A stretch of 64,000 nucleotides of DNA, from the NCBI GenBank assembly GCA_028554795.2, contig CM068832.1, positions 81,363,180-81,427,179 of the forward strand. Direction: 5' to 3'. The notes under the pieces are model-generated. The model was not told the origin of the DNA, made no database searches, and saw only the letters and a program-made list of their open reading frames with translations. Made by a program: the position numbers and the translations under genes. The stretch's first letter is position 1, and every line of letters begins with the position of its first letter. Of this stretch, positions 18,155-31,396 are shown one piece after another. Source of the stretch: Sinohyriopsis cumingii. Taxonomy: Eukaryota; Mollusca; Bivalvia; Unionida; Unionidae.

Positions 18155-19913
18155 ATCAATCAATCAATCAATCCTTTCTGCGCCGTCTGGTGCTTGAGGC
18201 GACAGCAAGGGAGCACCATTTTGGTCTGTCGGCTGCTGTTATGGGGGAGGTCTTCAGGGTGAGGCCTCTGGTCTTGAGTTCTCGCTCCACGGGTCGGCGC
18301 CAGGTCTCTTTGGGTCTGCCACGGTTCCTTTTCCCCTGTGGAGTCCATCTCAGTGCCACCCTTGGTAGTAAGTCAGGGGGGCATTCTGCAGACGTGGCCG
18401 AGCCATCTCCATCGACAAGTTGCAATGGTCTCAGCATTGGTGCTTGTGCCCGCTCTGTGCCGGAGTTCCTCATTTGAGATCATGCTTGGCCAGAAGATCC
18501 TCAAGATCCGTCGCTGTCACTTGGTCTGGAAGACTTCGAGCTTGCGTTCTATGTTAGCAGTGGTCTTCCAACACTCTGACCCGTACAAAAGGACTCTCAG
18601 CACGTTGCTCTTGAAGATACGGATCTTCGTGTGGGCGCTGAGGTTTGTTGTCCCCCAGATGGGCTTCAGCATTGCGAAGGCCTGGTTGGCTTTGCTGATT
18701 CTTGTGGTGACTCCCCTTGTGCAATCTCCATCCGTGGCGACCTTGCTGCCCAGGTACGTGAATTCGTCTACTTCTTGCAGAGGCTAGTCGTTGATGGTGA
18801 TTGGGTCGCCCATTCTAGTGTTCTTCCTCAAGACTTGTGTCTTCCCTATGTTGACTTGAAGACCTATGGTGCTTGCTGTCTGTACCAACTATTTGTGTCT
18901 TCTGTTGGATATCCTGGTGTCTGCTTGCCAGCAACCCGATGTCGTCGGCATAATCCAAGTCATCCAGCATTGAGGTCAGAGTCCACTGTATTCCTTGCCT
19001 CCTGCCCTCTGTGGTAGGGCGCATGATCCAGTCAATGGCCAGTGAGAAGAGGACTGGCGAGAGAATGCATCCTTGCTTCACTCTGTTTTCCACCTTGAAT
19101 GGTTCAGTGAGTAGGTTGTTGTGGATGACTCTGCACTCAAAGTTCTCGTACAGGGACCTGATGACGTAGACAAGTTTCTGGGGGATGCCGTAGTGTCGTA
19201 GGATCTTCCACAGAGAACCCTGCCTGTTCCTGGCGTAGGATGCCGTCCACAGCTGTTGTGATGCGTTGGAGAATGATGCGACCGAAAATCTTACTGGAGA
19301 TGGATAGTAAGGTGATTCCTCGCCAGTTGTTGCAGTTCCCCAGATCTACTTTCTTGGGAAGTTTGACGATGATTCCTGTTTTCCAGTCATTCGGTGCTTT
19401 TTCACTATCCCAGATCTTTTGGAGACTCTGGCAAAGAAGATGCGGTGTCTTTGTGTCTTCTGCTTTCAGCATCTCGGGACATACTCCATCATCGCCAGGT
19501 GCCTTCCCATTCTTCAGCTTGTGGATGGCCTGCTTGACCTCCTCAACAGTGATGTCGTCGCAGTTGATGTCAAGGTCCTCCTCTGCTTCAGGAATGTCAG
19601 CGAGTACTGGTTGGTCTGGGCGATTCAGTATGGACTCAAAGTGTTGCTTCCATCTCTTCAGCTTCTCCTCCTCCACTGTGACATGAGTTCCATCTTTATC
19701 TCTCACTGGAAGGTCGTGGTGCTGGCCGTAGTCGCCCTTCAGCTTCTTGGTGTTCTGGTACACCGTCTTCATGTCTTTCTGCTCTGCTGCTGCCTCCGCC
19801 TCCTTTGCCAGTCTCTCTGTGTATTCTCTCCTGTCTCTCCTTGCTGATTTCTTCACCTCCTTGTTCTTTCCTCTATGGTATTTCCTTAATGTACGTTTTC
19901 TTTTTAATTTCAT
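18155..19913 (-). pseudogene. Non-LTR retrotransposon (LINE) 3' part, decayed
   Basis: On the - strand the order is an RT N-terminal region (19913 to about 19150) with VEEVKQAIHKLKNGKAPGDD and NNWRGITLLSISSKIF. A palm part at 19093-18815 follows with VKQGCILSPVLFS and the catalytic LDYADDIGLL. The C-terminal region at 18473-18168 has QGKRNRGRPKETWRR. The segment between the fingers and the palm (around 19100-19200) is shortened, and several frameshifts separate the pieces. The 3' end carries a (GATT)n tail at about 18155-18176, typical of RTE-like and related LINEs. It is inactive, in the opposite orientation to the fragment at 15850 and not obviously the same family. Confidence 0.9.
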
Positions 19914-21285
19914 GACTTCTGAATGTGTCCTTCTTGATTATAACATTATGATACAGCAAGACACTTGGCACATATCTCATCCAAGGCTACTGGTATGACA
20001 GCACATCCAAGACCTGGAATTCGGAACATTCTATATTCACCTTTTTGCAAATTAATTCACAGTACCACAAGTTCCTCTTCAATTTTCATTTTAAAACTTA
20101 GAAAATTTCATTATTTAGTGAATATTATTAAACTGTTGGTTTTGATTTTGCTGTTACTTGGTTTAAAACCATAGAGTCGTAAAAATTATGCCAATGGCAG
20201 TGCCAATGTCTACACAACCGAAGACATGATCAATTCAACTAGATTTCTTTGATGTGAAACGTTGCGATTGTCTTAATTCCTGGAATTTGTAATATCATAG
20301 AAAACACTCTTCAGAGAATCCAATGATTTTAAAAATAAAGAATAGTCAAATAGATTTGTTCAGTCAGGTGATATTTAATAATTTGTACAGAAGATCAGCC
20401 ACGGGACGAGAAGAGTAAATATGCAAATGAAGTCTGATGACGGCTAGCTATGAGTATAAAGGGGCAAAATTAGTTTTGAAACTCACGAGTGTATTATATC
20501 AAATCCTGAGTGAACGTTGGGAGATGAAAGCTTTATATAAATTATCTCTGGTAATGCCCATGAAGAATAGAGACCAACATCGCAAAAGAACCAACACTAT
20601 TTGAGGCAGCCATCCAAATGACCAACAAAATAGCATGGACGACGACTGTGGCAGAGGCGACTGAACAAAGACAAGGGATACAAACACGGCAGTTACATGT
20701 GTTAATATGGGTTTTGGCATTATGGTAAATAGTATGATAATGGAAATACGGTTACGGTACTAGCCCTGTTTTAGTTCGCAGGACCGAAAGCCCCTTCTGT
20801 ATTCCCTATGACACTTTCACCACTGAGAACTAACACACATGTGCATCTCTGATTGTAGCCCAAGAAAATTATTAAAGATTTGGATATTTGTGTGGTGAGC
20901 TCACGACAACGAAGACAGAGAACTCACCACAATCATAAATATACCTCCAGCATTAACATGTAAATGATACAGACACTAACCAACTTTGAGAACAAATCTG
21001 AAGAAATGTAGAACGAAGTAGAAGCGAAGCATTTGGCCTTTATATAATAGGAAGCATGGAATATTTAGTTTATGTTTAAAACTGGATACAAACGTAGACT
21101 GAATGGTAGTGTAATTAACGGAAAATTACAAAACGGAAGATTACGAATAAAGTTTGTTGGGTACAGCTTGGAGTAAATTTGTTTTCGTGCTGAGACTTCA
21201 CATATTTGGATGTGGTAATCAGGACGATAAGGCTGTTTATTTAGAAGACTAAAAATCGCCGTCCAGTTAGCGTCAAAAGTTTCTG
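19914..21285. other. No recognisable gene
   Basis: AT-rich sequence with short random open frames, no domain signal, and no terminal repeats that I can pair. Confidence 0.5.

Positions 21286-21361
<76 letters not shown>
21286..21361. repeat. (TA)n microsatellite
   Basis: About 38 AT dinucleotides without interruption. Confidence 0.95.
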
Positions 21362-21364
<3 letters not shown>

Positions 21365-21530
21365 AAGTTCAATGGTATTGGGACGCATTCGATGCAAACG
21401 CGAATGCCTTTGAAAACGATAAGATTTTAAGAGAAGATTCCATTGTGAATACTGTAAATGATACTTGCTCGAGTCACTTCTGGCCCTTGGCCATATTTTA
21501 AATGAGGTATAGAAGTAATGTCGAGTAATC

Positions 21531-23972
21531 TACTGTATGTACTCGCGTGTAAGCCCGTTTGCATATAAGCCGACCCCTAAACTGAACAGGTACAAACACT
21601 AAAAAGTGCATGACCAGGGTATAAGCCGACCTACGACTACGAGTTCATGTAACACTACATCTCCCTTTTGACTCGATTATTGTTTGTTTATGCATCATTG
21701 GACATTTTATATCACTGCACTGGTAATTGCGTTTTTTACATTGCTTTGAAATTGTAAATAACTAACTCATTAAAATGTAATCCCAGTATGACAACACAAC
21801 AAACAAACAATACGGTTCAATGCTAATACCCTAAAAGCTGATTTGTAGTTTGATGGAAGCGACCTTACACCATGCATGTCAGCTTTCACGCCGGGAGGAG
21901 AAAAAACTCCAGATTTTTAGGGTCACTATACCCCTACCTCCCGATTTCATAATATCTTCCGATTTTTGCAGAGAACTCCAGATTATTACATTATGTCTTC
22001 GATTTTCATTTCTTCTAAACAAGAAAAGTCCTACATATTCTGTTGTATCACCTGTGAATTATTGTTGTGACGAAATAATTACTTCACCATAAAGAATTCG
22101 CTTCTTCACTAAATGTAATGTTAAATTTAAACATTATTCATGTAAATTTAATTATTTTTTTTACCTCTACAATAAGACAAAATCTAAAAATAAACTAGAA
22201 CAAAAAAGTAAACCACAAAAATCAAATCGTCGAAAATTAATTTCAAGCCTAAGAATGATCACTACGATTTGCTATCAACTCCATCTGCTATAGCGTCATT
22301 CCCACGAAAGAAACCTACACGAGTGAACACCTGACATTTTTATACCGTATATACCAATGATAATTGCCATGGTTAAATTAAAAGAAGGAATGAAAATACA
22401 TACCACGCAGCAAATGTGTCCTCAACAAACTAATTCAGAATACGTGTTTTATAATAAACAATACTAAATGCTGTACGAGTTGACAATAAGGGAATAAGGT
22501 CGGATATACAAAAAGGGGAAAATAATTGCCACATGTACCGTACCATCAGGCTGGTTATTTTGGTTCCTTTAGTTCAACAAAATTGAGAATCCTTTATTTG
22601 CCAATCAATTGTTGGTGCTTGCATAACACACAATAGTGTAGAACGTGGTTTCTTTGAATTACGAATGAGAGCCAAACATTTTCACAAAATAGTTGCATAG
22701 ATAAGGATTAACTTTTAATTAGTCATGCTGGTTTTCTTGCTTGTTTATTTAAGACTAATCTTTAGCTATTGTGCAGTTTGGCCACAGCTGACCAGAATAT
22801 GAAAATAGGGCACGCCACAGGAAGAAGCGGCGAATCTTTTGCGAATTTCACGCATATTGGACCAGAAAGATCAATCAATATTCAGTGAAAACAAGGCCAG
22901 GAAAAAACCTCCCGATCTTAGGTCCCAATCTCTTTTTTTTTATACTGTCTCTCTACTTGGCTTTGAAAAGTTCAACGGTATGCCTTTGACCTCGTTTTAC
23001 AAAACTACGGTAATCGTGCTAATACTAAGGTATAAAAGGCAATTACACATCAATGTACTTGTATAGTTGCCAATCAAAATTCCCTCTTGTCACAAGCCAT
23101 TTTCAGGGTTTTAATGATTAAATGGCCTGCACTTCTGTCGCAAAACGAACGAAATTCGCCGACTATCAACATTGGAGACGTCGAAACATCCACCTTTCCA
23201 TTGTGTGGAAAGTTATGATGCTTGTTCAGCTAAAACACAAAACTAAAATTGATTGCTGTTGATCTAAGTTGAACTATATGAGAATTTTAGTCTGTATTAT
23301 TACCACTCTTCGTGAACATGTAAATTATGATGGTTATGTGCTTTGTACAATTAAACGTGCGTACATTTTTTAAAATATTACCTCAATTTGTAGGATCGCT
23401 TATATCATTGAAAATGCGTAACTCGTGAGCACGTGATTCAACGTAAATGAAACAGCTATTAAGGACTATCTGAAATTATATCTTGAAGAATGCAATTTGG
23501 TCAAAACAATGAATAAAGCAAAATCTGCATCTAATAAGTTTGGGAATAAGTAAGGATTTAAGTGACGCTATGCATGCTTTGCACTGTATAGGAATTGTAC
23601 ATTATAGTTCAGCATGGTCTCTGTGGTTAACTCAACCGACCAGCGAATTATGAAGTTTGCATTTACCTCTTTTTAACTTCGTGTTGGAGAAATCAGAAAA
23701 TATACACATGCAAAAGAATAACAATCATAGTACTGTATAACAGTTTAATAATTGTCGAGTCATCGAAAGCTACTCTTTTTCACATGCCTATATCTTAGGA
23801 CACGGAAAAAGTATTGTTTCGTGTCCCAAGATTTACAGCCATTACAGTAGTCAACAAAAAGATCTAAAAACAGTCAAGTTTAGACATTGGCCCTCGGATA
23901 AGCCACCCTCCCCTTCTTCCCGGACTTTATTTTTTCCTAAATTATTCGGCTGATACGCGTGTATATACGGTA
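21531..23972. mobile_element. Possible decayed non-autonomous DNA transposon with imperfect terminal inverted repeats
   Basis: The left end TACTGTATGTACTCGCGTGT with AAGCC resembles the reverse complement of the right end, TACCGTATATACACGCGTAT with CAGCC, and both are followed inward by GGCTTATAC/AAGCCGACC-like sequence. The interior has no transposase frame. I could not define a target duplication, so this is tentative. Confidence 0.28.
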
Positions 23973-24106
23973 TTTTTCCTGCCATGTGGATATGTTGCCG
24001 TGTACTATCGTGAACAGCAGCTACGACTTGCCAACGAACACATCACGGAAAAAGTGAATGGGCCCAACAAAAGCCGACATACTCTATTTGGTTCGCAGAC
24101 GAGCCT

Positions 24107-24201
24107 TGTCTGAATAGTGGTTTGATAAGAAAGACAAGGTAATTCGAAGTAATGAATAGTGGTTTGATAAGGAAGACAAGGTAATTCGAAGTATTGAATG
24201 T
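24107..24201. repeat. Direct tandem duplication, about 47 bp
   Basis: GAATAGTGGTTTGATAAGAA and the following AGACAAGGTAATTCGAAGTA are repeated once, with one or two changes. Confidence 0.85.
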
Positions 24202-25835
24202 GTTTTGGGAAAGAAGACAACGTAATAAGAAAGGCTAAATTCTTTTTTATAAAGGAAGGCAATGGTCATTCATTCCTGGAGCAAATAGTTTTCAAAATGA
24301 ATATATTTCACGGATTACTTTTTTATATACAGAATTCAAGTTAACGTTTCGCTTAGTTATATAAATTTTAATTGCAAGGGTTAACGAGTTAATTTTTTTA
24401 ATGAAAAGTGAATTATGATCAAAAAAACTCTGCAAACTTTGAGGATGACACTGTGTGCTCAGCGTTTCTTATCTTTATCCTTCATCGGATATAAAAAAAG
24501 GTAAACTTAAATCTTTAATTCATCCTTATGTATAAAAAGCAAATCATCATGGAAAAACAATCCTGAACAAGACTCCTTCAGACTGGTCATAGGGGTAAAA
24601 CTCGACAATCAATATCTACTTCGTGGGATTCCAATCATCCTAACTAAAGATTGTAGACAAAAGTGTATACTTCTGAAGCCTGTAAATGTAGTTCTATAAA
24701 CAAAAATTACACTCAGTAATTATCTGATTCGCAACTGTCCAACAATTTCAAGAACAAACAAACGAACAAACAAGCAATTAACAAAACATCAATTGTGAAA
24801 AAGCAAAGGAGTAGAAATCACACAAAAATTAGCGGCGAAAAAATATGGCTGATGTCTTAGCATTCAAGCTAGTTGTGAATAAGACGATACAAGTCTTAGA
24901 TTTAAATACATGAATTGTTCTGTCTAAAACACAGAAACATTGAATCCCAGCTTTGCTTATTTTCTCAATGTATCTGTTTTGAATCCTCGAACAGCTGTTA
25001 CACCTAGAGTATAGAGTTGATCAAGTATGTGCGTGTATGAGCCAAACTTCCCAAGTCAATATTTTCATTTTATATAGTTTGCTTTACCAGCCTCTGGAAT
25101 ATATTTCTGATTTAATTTTGATATTTCTAAGTATGGAACTAATTTAGTACTAACTACTCAACTCATCAGCAGATAATTAAGTTGCAAAGATAATGTTAGT
25201 AGTAAAATCAATAGCTTTAAGCTGAAGAAATGTTTTTGAAAAATAATGGAGTATTTGAACTAAAGCTGGTTTTTATATGATGGCTAACATCATGCACAAA
25301 TAAATTTACTTTTGAGACAAAGTAAACTTGTAACAAAGGCTTGGATTCTGAAATTTATTCCGGTATTACTTTGTGGAGCACATAAGGCGTGCAAAAGACA
25401 TAGAAGATAAAAAAAAAAAAATTTTCTGAAATCATTCTCCATTTATTCATGGTAAAGAAATTATGCATAAAAATGGACACTTCCAGATTTATTATATCCA
25501 CTTCTAATCCATATTGCCAAAATGAGCAGTGAATTTAATGTTTGCTTGAGTAAGAAAACGTAATGCATTTATTGATTTTTCTATCACGTTATGTTTATAA
25601 TTTTATTATCAATGTTATTTGGGGTTAAGAAGATATTAACATGACAGAAAGAGTGCGTGCTATTTTATTAGTTATCATTTATATGTGAAAAATAAACACC
25701 GCTCTATTAATGCTCAGGGTGAAACTGGACATAAGACATAACAAACATTGGAATGTGAATCTGATTTACTTTACCGTGGTTTTTTTCTTCTTCTATAAAC
25801 AGCTTTCTATGCGTCTCTAAATTCTTCTTCACTGT
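24202..25835. other. No recognisable gene
   Basis: AT-rich, no coding or repeat signal that I can support, up to the left end of the second Maverick copy. Confidence 0.5.
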
Positions 25836-26019
25836 AGCAGCAGAGAGGGTCAACCCACCTCAATACATCCGAGCAATGAGGTCTATACGGCTTACCTTGG
25901 AGGAGAAAGGTTAAATTTTGAAAAATAAAGCTTTCGAAAAGGAAGGCTCCGTTGGAAGGGCCCGGGCAAACAAGTCAATACGACCTATCTTAACGGAGAG
26001 AGGTCGCACCCTCGTTGCT
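25836..26019 (+). repeat. Left terminal inverted repeat of second Maverick
   Basis: Pairs in inverted orientation with 31995-32179, sharing blocks such as GAGGTCGCACCCTCGTTGCT at the inner end and AGCAGCAGAGAGGGT at the outer end, with scattered substitutions and small indels. Confidence 0.95.
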
Positions 26020-26054
26020 GATATCCAAAAATTTAATCAAGACCTATACGATAT

Positions 26055-26626
26055 CGTGATAGGGGGTCATGTAAGTTTATTGTTATAAATCCATGCGAGG
26101 TTGACTAAGCCTGACTAAATACATTTCTAAACTTAAAAATATCCATATCACCGCTACACCAAGTCTGGTGAATATTTCGCAGAGTATGTGTAAAATATTA
26201 CAGTTGTCTCTGATCACTTTAGGTATCTGCGTATACCGCTCAGTGACATAAATCACGTCTGTGTTTTTATGCCTGCCTCTAGAAAATATTCTAGCTGGAT
26301 TTGATTGCTTGTCCAGCATCTCATCGTCATATACTACTAAATTGTTAATAAATCCATCAAGGTCATCTAGAGCTGGCGCTTCATTATTAATAGTAATAAA
26401 TTCAATAACGTCTTCGTTTAGCAACTTTTCATTTTCATTACAATCTTTAAGTACAACTAAATACAATTTATCCCATTTAATCCACCTCATTATTAAATTA
26501 AGTAACAGTTGTGCTTTGCCAGAACCGGATGGGTCAATTATAATCATTCGGACATAATTTGTTAGTGCTGAATGATGCTTGACCGGCTCTTGCTTTCGTG
26601 TCGCTGTAAAATCATTTTACATCCAT
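26055..26626 (-). pseudogene. Packaging ATPase remnant (A32-like)
   Basis: Homologous to the ATPase at 13041-13705. It contains IIIDPSGSGKAQLLL, in which the Walker A Thr is Ala and the leading Gly is Asp, so ATP binding is probably lost. The NLVVYDDEM and TDVIYVTERY segments are kept. A 12-20-residue stretch after KLYLV is missing, and the C-terminal tail is split by frameshifts near 26160-26180. It ends right beside the left terminal repeat. Confidence 0.92.
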
Positions 26627-26649
26627 GATGTAGAAATATAATAAATAAT

Positions 26650-27159
26650 ATGGATTTAAATTGTATGAAATGCAGGGCGCGTAGACCCACAAGTGTACTA
26701 ACAACTACAACAAACGACAAGCACTAACGAGTAAGTGTGAACGATGTGGTACCAAAAAAATTAGGTTTATTTCCGTTTACAAACCAACGGACAAGGCTAA
26801 GAAAAAGGAGGCGATATTGCCGCGCACTTTACAAAGTTACCAGGAACACTATGGTCTCCGTGACTCCGTGGGCTAAATACCCAGGAGAAAAACACCTTCC
26901 ATGATATAACTACTGTGGTCCTGGTACCAGACGTGATATCAGACTCGATGACCAAGATCAGCCAAGGCCTGGTGAGTATCCAGTAAAGCTCATGATGTAG
27001 CTTATAACAGTAAAGATCTTCAGCATCGACATATCGCAGATGTAAAATTAATTCATGCACTCAATTCCATAAAAAAATAAATCTTTCAAAGAATCATTAG
27101 CTAATTGGTTCGTAATATCTGCAATGAAAGGCAAACAAGCATTAGGAGCTGGTAATTAA
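26650..27159 (+). pseudogene. Zinc-ribbon/PLA2 remnant
   Basis: Counterpart of the gene at 12530-13029. The start is ATG 26650 behind AATAAATAAT. The recognisable pieces, in several frames, are a first CxxC, the PWAKYPGEKHLP block, the calcium loop CGPGTRRDI, the catalytic HDVAY about 60 bp later after a small deletion that removes the DKAC part, and the C-terminal LANW...GAGN end. It is inactive. Confidence 0.85.
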
Positions 27160-27178
27160 TCAACCGATTATTATTATA

Positions 27179-28108
27179 ATGGAATCAATTTATTATAGTC
27201 CAAGAGGATACTGGAGGGGTAGAGCAGCGATTATTATGTTTTGCATGTTTTGCTGCTGAAACTGGTAAGCAACGACAAGCAGTATGGCAAATTTTATTTA
27301 CCACCACCTAAAATTATTCAGAATGCATATTTTGATGTCAGCGTTCCTAGTGAAGTTCATCAAGCAGATATTTTATTTTTACATGATACTATTAAAATTG
27401 GAAGACGTCGTGTGACATGCAAATACGAGTTAACTGTCTTTGACGTTGCAAGTAGGTATACAGAAAAAGAACCGCTACCAACTAAAACAGCAACTGAAGT
27501 TGCTTCAGCGTTTGAAGGAATTTATCAACGAGGATCTAGACCACAAGTGTGGACTACGATGGCCATAACTATTACATGTTGATCCTGGCAAAGAATTTCA
27601 GGGCGCAGTATCATCGTTGATGAAGCAACATAACGTCAAAATACGACGAGGACATACTGCAATTCATCGTGAACAGGCAATTGTTAATCGAGCGCTTGCT
27701 GAGCGGTTACTTGGATAACTCAAGACAAAAGATCTCGCGAGTGGGTTGGAAGATTACCAAGTGTGATAGCTGCATTAAATAATGAAATTGCTGATACAAC
27801 TAACATGAAACATATTAGCGCGATCACAAAAAGTATATAGCCGTACAACGACATGATTTTTCGAAACAAACAGTATTGGCTAATGTTACTGTAAGATATT
27901 TATATGAACCCGGTGAACTTGAAGGTGATAAGAAAAGAGAGACTGATCCTATCTGGAGCATTACAACGCATAAAATTTTCATCGTGGTAAGATCCACGGG
28001 TAGACCTGCAATCTACATATTAGATTCAACTGCTCCCCACCGTGGATTTACACGCGAACAATTACAAATAATTCCCGACGACACACAGTTGCCACCGCTA
28101 TCACTTAA
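27179..28108 (+). pseudogene. DDE integrase remnant
   Basis: Counterpart of 11311-12523. ATG 27179 begins MESIYYSPRG-type sequence, then frameshifts. HQADILFLHDT keeps the first Asp and HVDPGKEFQG the second, but the catalytic Glu region is deleted: the sequence reads AIVNRALAERLL. The C-terminal part is open from 27876 (YLYEPGELEGDKK, DPIWSITTHK), and its expected stop position is TTG, so the frame runs on to 28304. There is no SINE, so the SINE in the first element is specific to that copy. Confidence 0.93.
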
Positions 28109-28133
28109 CTTGCTCGCCCTACGTCGATTACAT

Positions 28134-28337
28134 TCAAGACAGGTCAGCATCATGTTTGCGTGTATGACTAAGACTACTATATTTTCTGTCTCCGGTGAAT
28201 TGTCTTCGATGTTTATACGAGTACTGCAACAACATTACTTTATTACAGCTCACACAACGATTATTCTGCTGTTGTCTCAACGTCATGATAAATTCAGCAT
28301 CTAGATCAATTTCGCGTTTGTTTTTGTTTTTTGTCAC
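28134..28337 (-). pseudogene. HNH endonuclease remnant
   Basis: Homologous to 11088-11318: NNRCVSCNKVM is retained, but the catalytic block reads FTGDRKYSSLSHTRK instead of the DRKDNHLGH type, and the second Cys pair is shifted out of frame. It again lacks an in-frame ATG and starts in the helicase 3' end. Confidence 0.85.
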
Positions 28338-28339
28338 AT

Positions 28340-29300
28340 TGTTTTTAACCAGCTAATTTTTTTCTTACTGTCAATAGCATCATTGTTAGTTTATGTGACG
28401 TTCATGACAATTCTCAGCAGCTGAGATATTTTTCTGACTCGAGACACTGCGAGATAAACTAAGTTTGGCCATTCGATACGATCATCGATGATCCAAACAA
28501 CTGTATCAGAGATGGTTAACCCCTGAGATGAATGAATTGTCACTGCGTATCCCAGTGTCCATAGAGTGTTGTTCGCGTTCAGCGCATCCTCAACAACACT
28601 AGCATCAACTACGACAACATTATTTAATACGAGATTCTGTTTCTCAGTCTGTCCTGGTATATCAACGTCGATATTCTGCCGTCGTGTATCAACTGGTCTA
28701 TCACACAACAGTACACGTAGATCTGAAAAATATTCTTTATGCAACTGAACTAACCGCTGTTGAGGTGTATCACGAATTATCTTTCTACTTGCCACTATCA
28801 GATCATTTGGTCTCCACACTTGCAGAAAATCGTTCATAGACGTTTCTGAAATTATTTTACGCATTAGTTGACGCTGAATTTAAATCGGTTGTAGTCTGAT
28901 TAATTTCTTAAAGTCCATTAATTCTGGACCAGGAGATAAATGATCATCAGTTACTTCTTCATAATAATCTACAAAATTCTTTGGCCTTTCGTGCGGAGAT
29001 AACCCAACATACGGCAGTGGTTGACCATGATCGACGCACATGATCACAGCCGTATTTTTCAATAATAGCCAATCGAGAAACAGTTTTAATGTATCTTTAG
29101 ATACTGTGCATACTTCACCCCAAATGATGATCCTTGGAATGTATTTCTCGCCCATGTGGTCAGGAGTCCATGCGTTTCCCTTCCATCTGAAGAAGCTATG
29201 ATAAGAACATGATCGCACTCCTCGTTGTTTCATTTCTCTTGCGAGCCTGTGTGTATTATCTGAATTCTGGCGAAATAACTCGATCATCGTCAACATCGTC
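28340..29300 (-). pseudogene. SF1 helicase remnant lacking Walker A
   Basis: Homologous to 9929-11104. Motif V (TIHSSQGLTI) and motif VI (LAVSRVRK) are present, but Walker B reads IIWGEV with its Asp lost, and the segment with Walker A is deleted together with the end of PolB. A frameshift lies at about 28865-28880. Confidence 0.92.
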
Positions 29301-30960
29301 TATGATCAATCATGCATAATATCGTTTATGATCATATGCTCCGCCTTGAGTAAATTTACCGATTATTCTTCTACCAAGATCTTTTGCGATTTTATTTTCA
29401 TCAGGTGGTAGTAGTAACCAAACTTCTTTTTGAGGACGGTATGTTATAATTACCTCACTTACAATCAACGATATTAGTATTTTACAATCAAGCATATATC
29501 GTAACAGCACTATTGGTGCCCAACGTTTTTCTGAGAAATACCTACCAAACCAAACATAACAGATCGGGTGAAGACCTTCAGCAAACTCGAATGACTCATT
29601 ACGGGTGTATCCAGTTAGATCAAAATCAGGTACGGGTCCGCTTATTGATACTCTAGTCATCTCGTTTGTGGGGTGTCCAAATCTTTTAAAATATCCAGAA
29701 CACTCTCCGTAACCAAGAAAACTCCCGGGATAACACGCGACCATATAAACCGAGATAACATCTTTGTGGTCATACTCAATATTCCACAATCCGCTGTGTC
29801 CGTATTCACAGCAGCTTAGCTGCACGTCTTCAAGAAATTGAAATCGTGTTGGCTTCCACGAATTGTTTCTCTTGCAAAATGCGCTGGAACAGACGGAACT
29901 GTGAAACAATTATTCAAACGTTGTGCAGTATTCTCTGTTGAACATTTCTGCGTAAGATTTGTCTTTTCTTCATGAAGAGATTCTTTACGAAATAATTCGC
30001 CGTTAGGTCGTACAAATTGGTCATATCTTTCATCATCGGAACTCTTAAATAGCCATACTGATACAGATCGTTTTTGTTTATTTCGTGAATAAAATCAAAC
30101 ACGTTTCCATCAGAATCTTGAGGGTAAATTCTTACGGTTCGATCTCGTGGAAATATTGTCACTGCGCTGGTCCACGCTTGCGTATTATGATCAACGATAT
30201 TAATTGGAGTCCCCCCCCCTTTTTATAATGTTTCGAATTGTGTAAAATCTCTTCTGTTATCGTTGTTAGAATTATTGGGAATTTTAGTGTGTTTTTTTTT
30301 TTAAATCCGGCGACATCATCCTTGATCGATTCAGCCCATTTGTTTATTTTGTCACGTCGCTGATCGGTTAACTCATTTCCACTTATCGCGTTTGTAAAAT
30401 GTTCGATTACTCGTTCGGCTACACAATTTAGTCTTGACAATTTCATTCGCGCAAGATCATCGACGTTGGGTTTATCATTTAGCGAATAGATTCCATAAGT
30501 ATCCGCTGTTATAGTATATTCTCGTTTGTAATATGGTTTATCAATACCAGTCAACATTCCTGGCCTGGAATATTTACTTAGCACAACAGTTTTCCCATTA
30601 ACAAGGACGGGGTCAAGTTTGTCACGGATAATCCACTCAGCGGAATCGCTGACATTGTCTGTTTCTGATAATACAACAAATTGTATTTCGAAAAAATATT
30701 TTTGATCGTTGAGATAATCTACAATTCTATTTGCCTGCTCATCGTTCATTGTAGCATCAATGAATTTGTCGACACCATTTGTCATCGCGTATAAAGTTTA
30801 ATGTTGACCATACGTGAGATGTACCATCGTCCCGAAATTCCTTTTTAACATCTCGAATATTATTAATCAGATTATTCGTCGGATCAGCCAGAATTCGCCT
30901 CCGCAAGTCAGGAGTTATTCTTTAAATTGTATCTACCCGGGATCTTTCATATTAACCAGT
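29301..30960 (-). pseudogene. Family B DNA polymerase remnant
   Basis: Homologous to 7923-9928. The N-terminal block (NNLINNIRDVKKEF) starts near 30930, followed by frameshifts near 30785 and 30160. The region where the first element has its frameshift is continuous here (LNCVAERVIEHF), which confirms a single gene. Motif A reads SVYMVACYPGSF: the catalytic Asp is Tyr. The frame ends near GAYDHKRYYA, and the part with motif C is deleted, joining directly to helicase sequence. Confidence 0.93.
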
Positions 30961-31395
30961 GAATTTCTGGTGGCAACATATAATGAAGTATGCCAAGATG
31001 TAGATTTTACTAATTCAACAAACTCAGGTTTTAAAGACAAAAATATAGTATCATAATCACGCGCAGCAATATCGATTAATTCTTCCTAGTTTCCGGCAAA
31101 GTATTCAAGAGCAATATCGGTAAACATTTTTGCAGGTAGTGACGGTAACCCAGGAGACTTAGATTCAGGTTGAGGTTTTTGTTGTTCTATTTGTTGCAGA
31201 GGTGGAGAAAGTTGATATGAAGGCTCTTGCTTATGAGGTGGCGAATAGGGAGCTGGTGGCCCTTGAAGTCGTTGTTTTCGCTGACGGATTGTTGAAATTG
31301 TGCGCCTAAATGATATTTATCTATTTCATCTAAATATGCTAAATGTAATACCTCACTATTTGAGACTCGATCCTTTTTAAATTTTATGCGAAATA
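30961..31395 (-). pseudogene. Left-module frame with Pro/Gln-rich linker, unknown function
   Basis: On the - strand there are broken frames: SNSEVLHLAYLDEIDKYHL, then a Pro/Gln-rich linker (PPHKQEPSYQLSPPLQQIEQ), then LPAKMFTDIALEYFAGN and, past a stop, DYDTIFLSLKPEFVEL. The composition suggests a structural or scaffold protein with a flexible linker. I do not recognise the family. It has no counterpart in the part of the first element visible here. Confidence 0.5.
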
Positions 31396-31396
31396 T

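Noticed and set aside
18190..19998. Several + strand open frames of 95-150 codons
   Set aside because: They are antisense shadows of the - strand LINE coding sequence.
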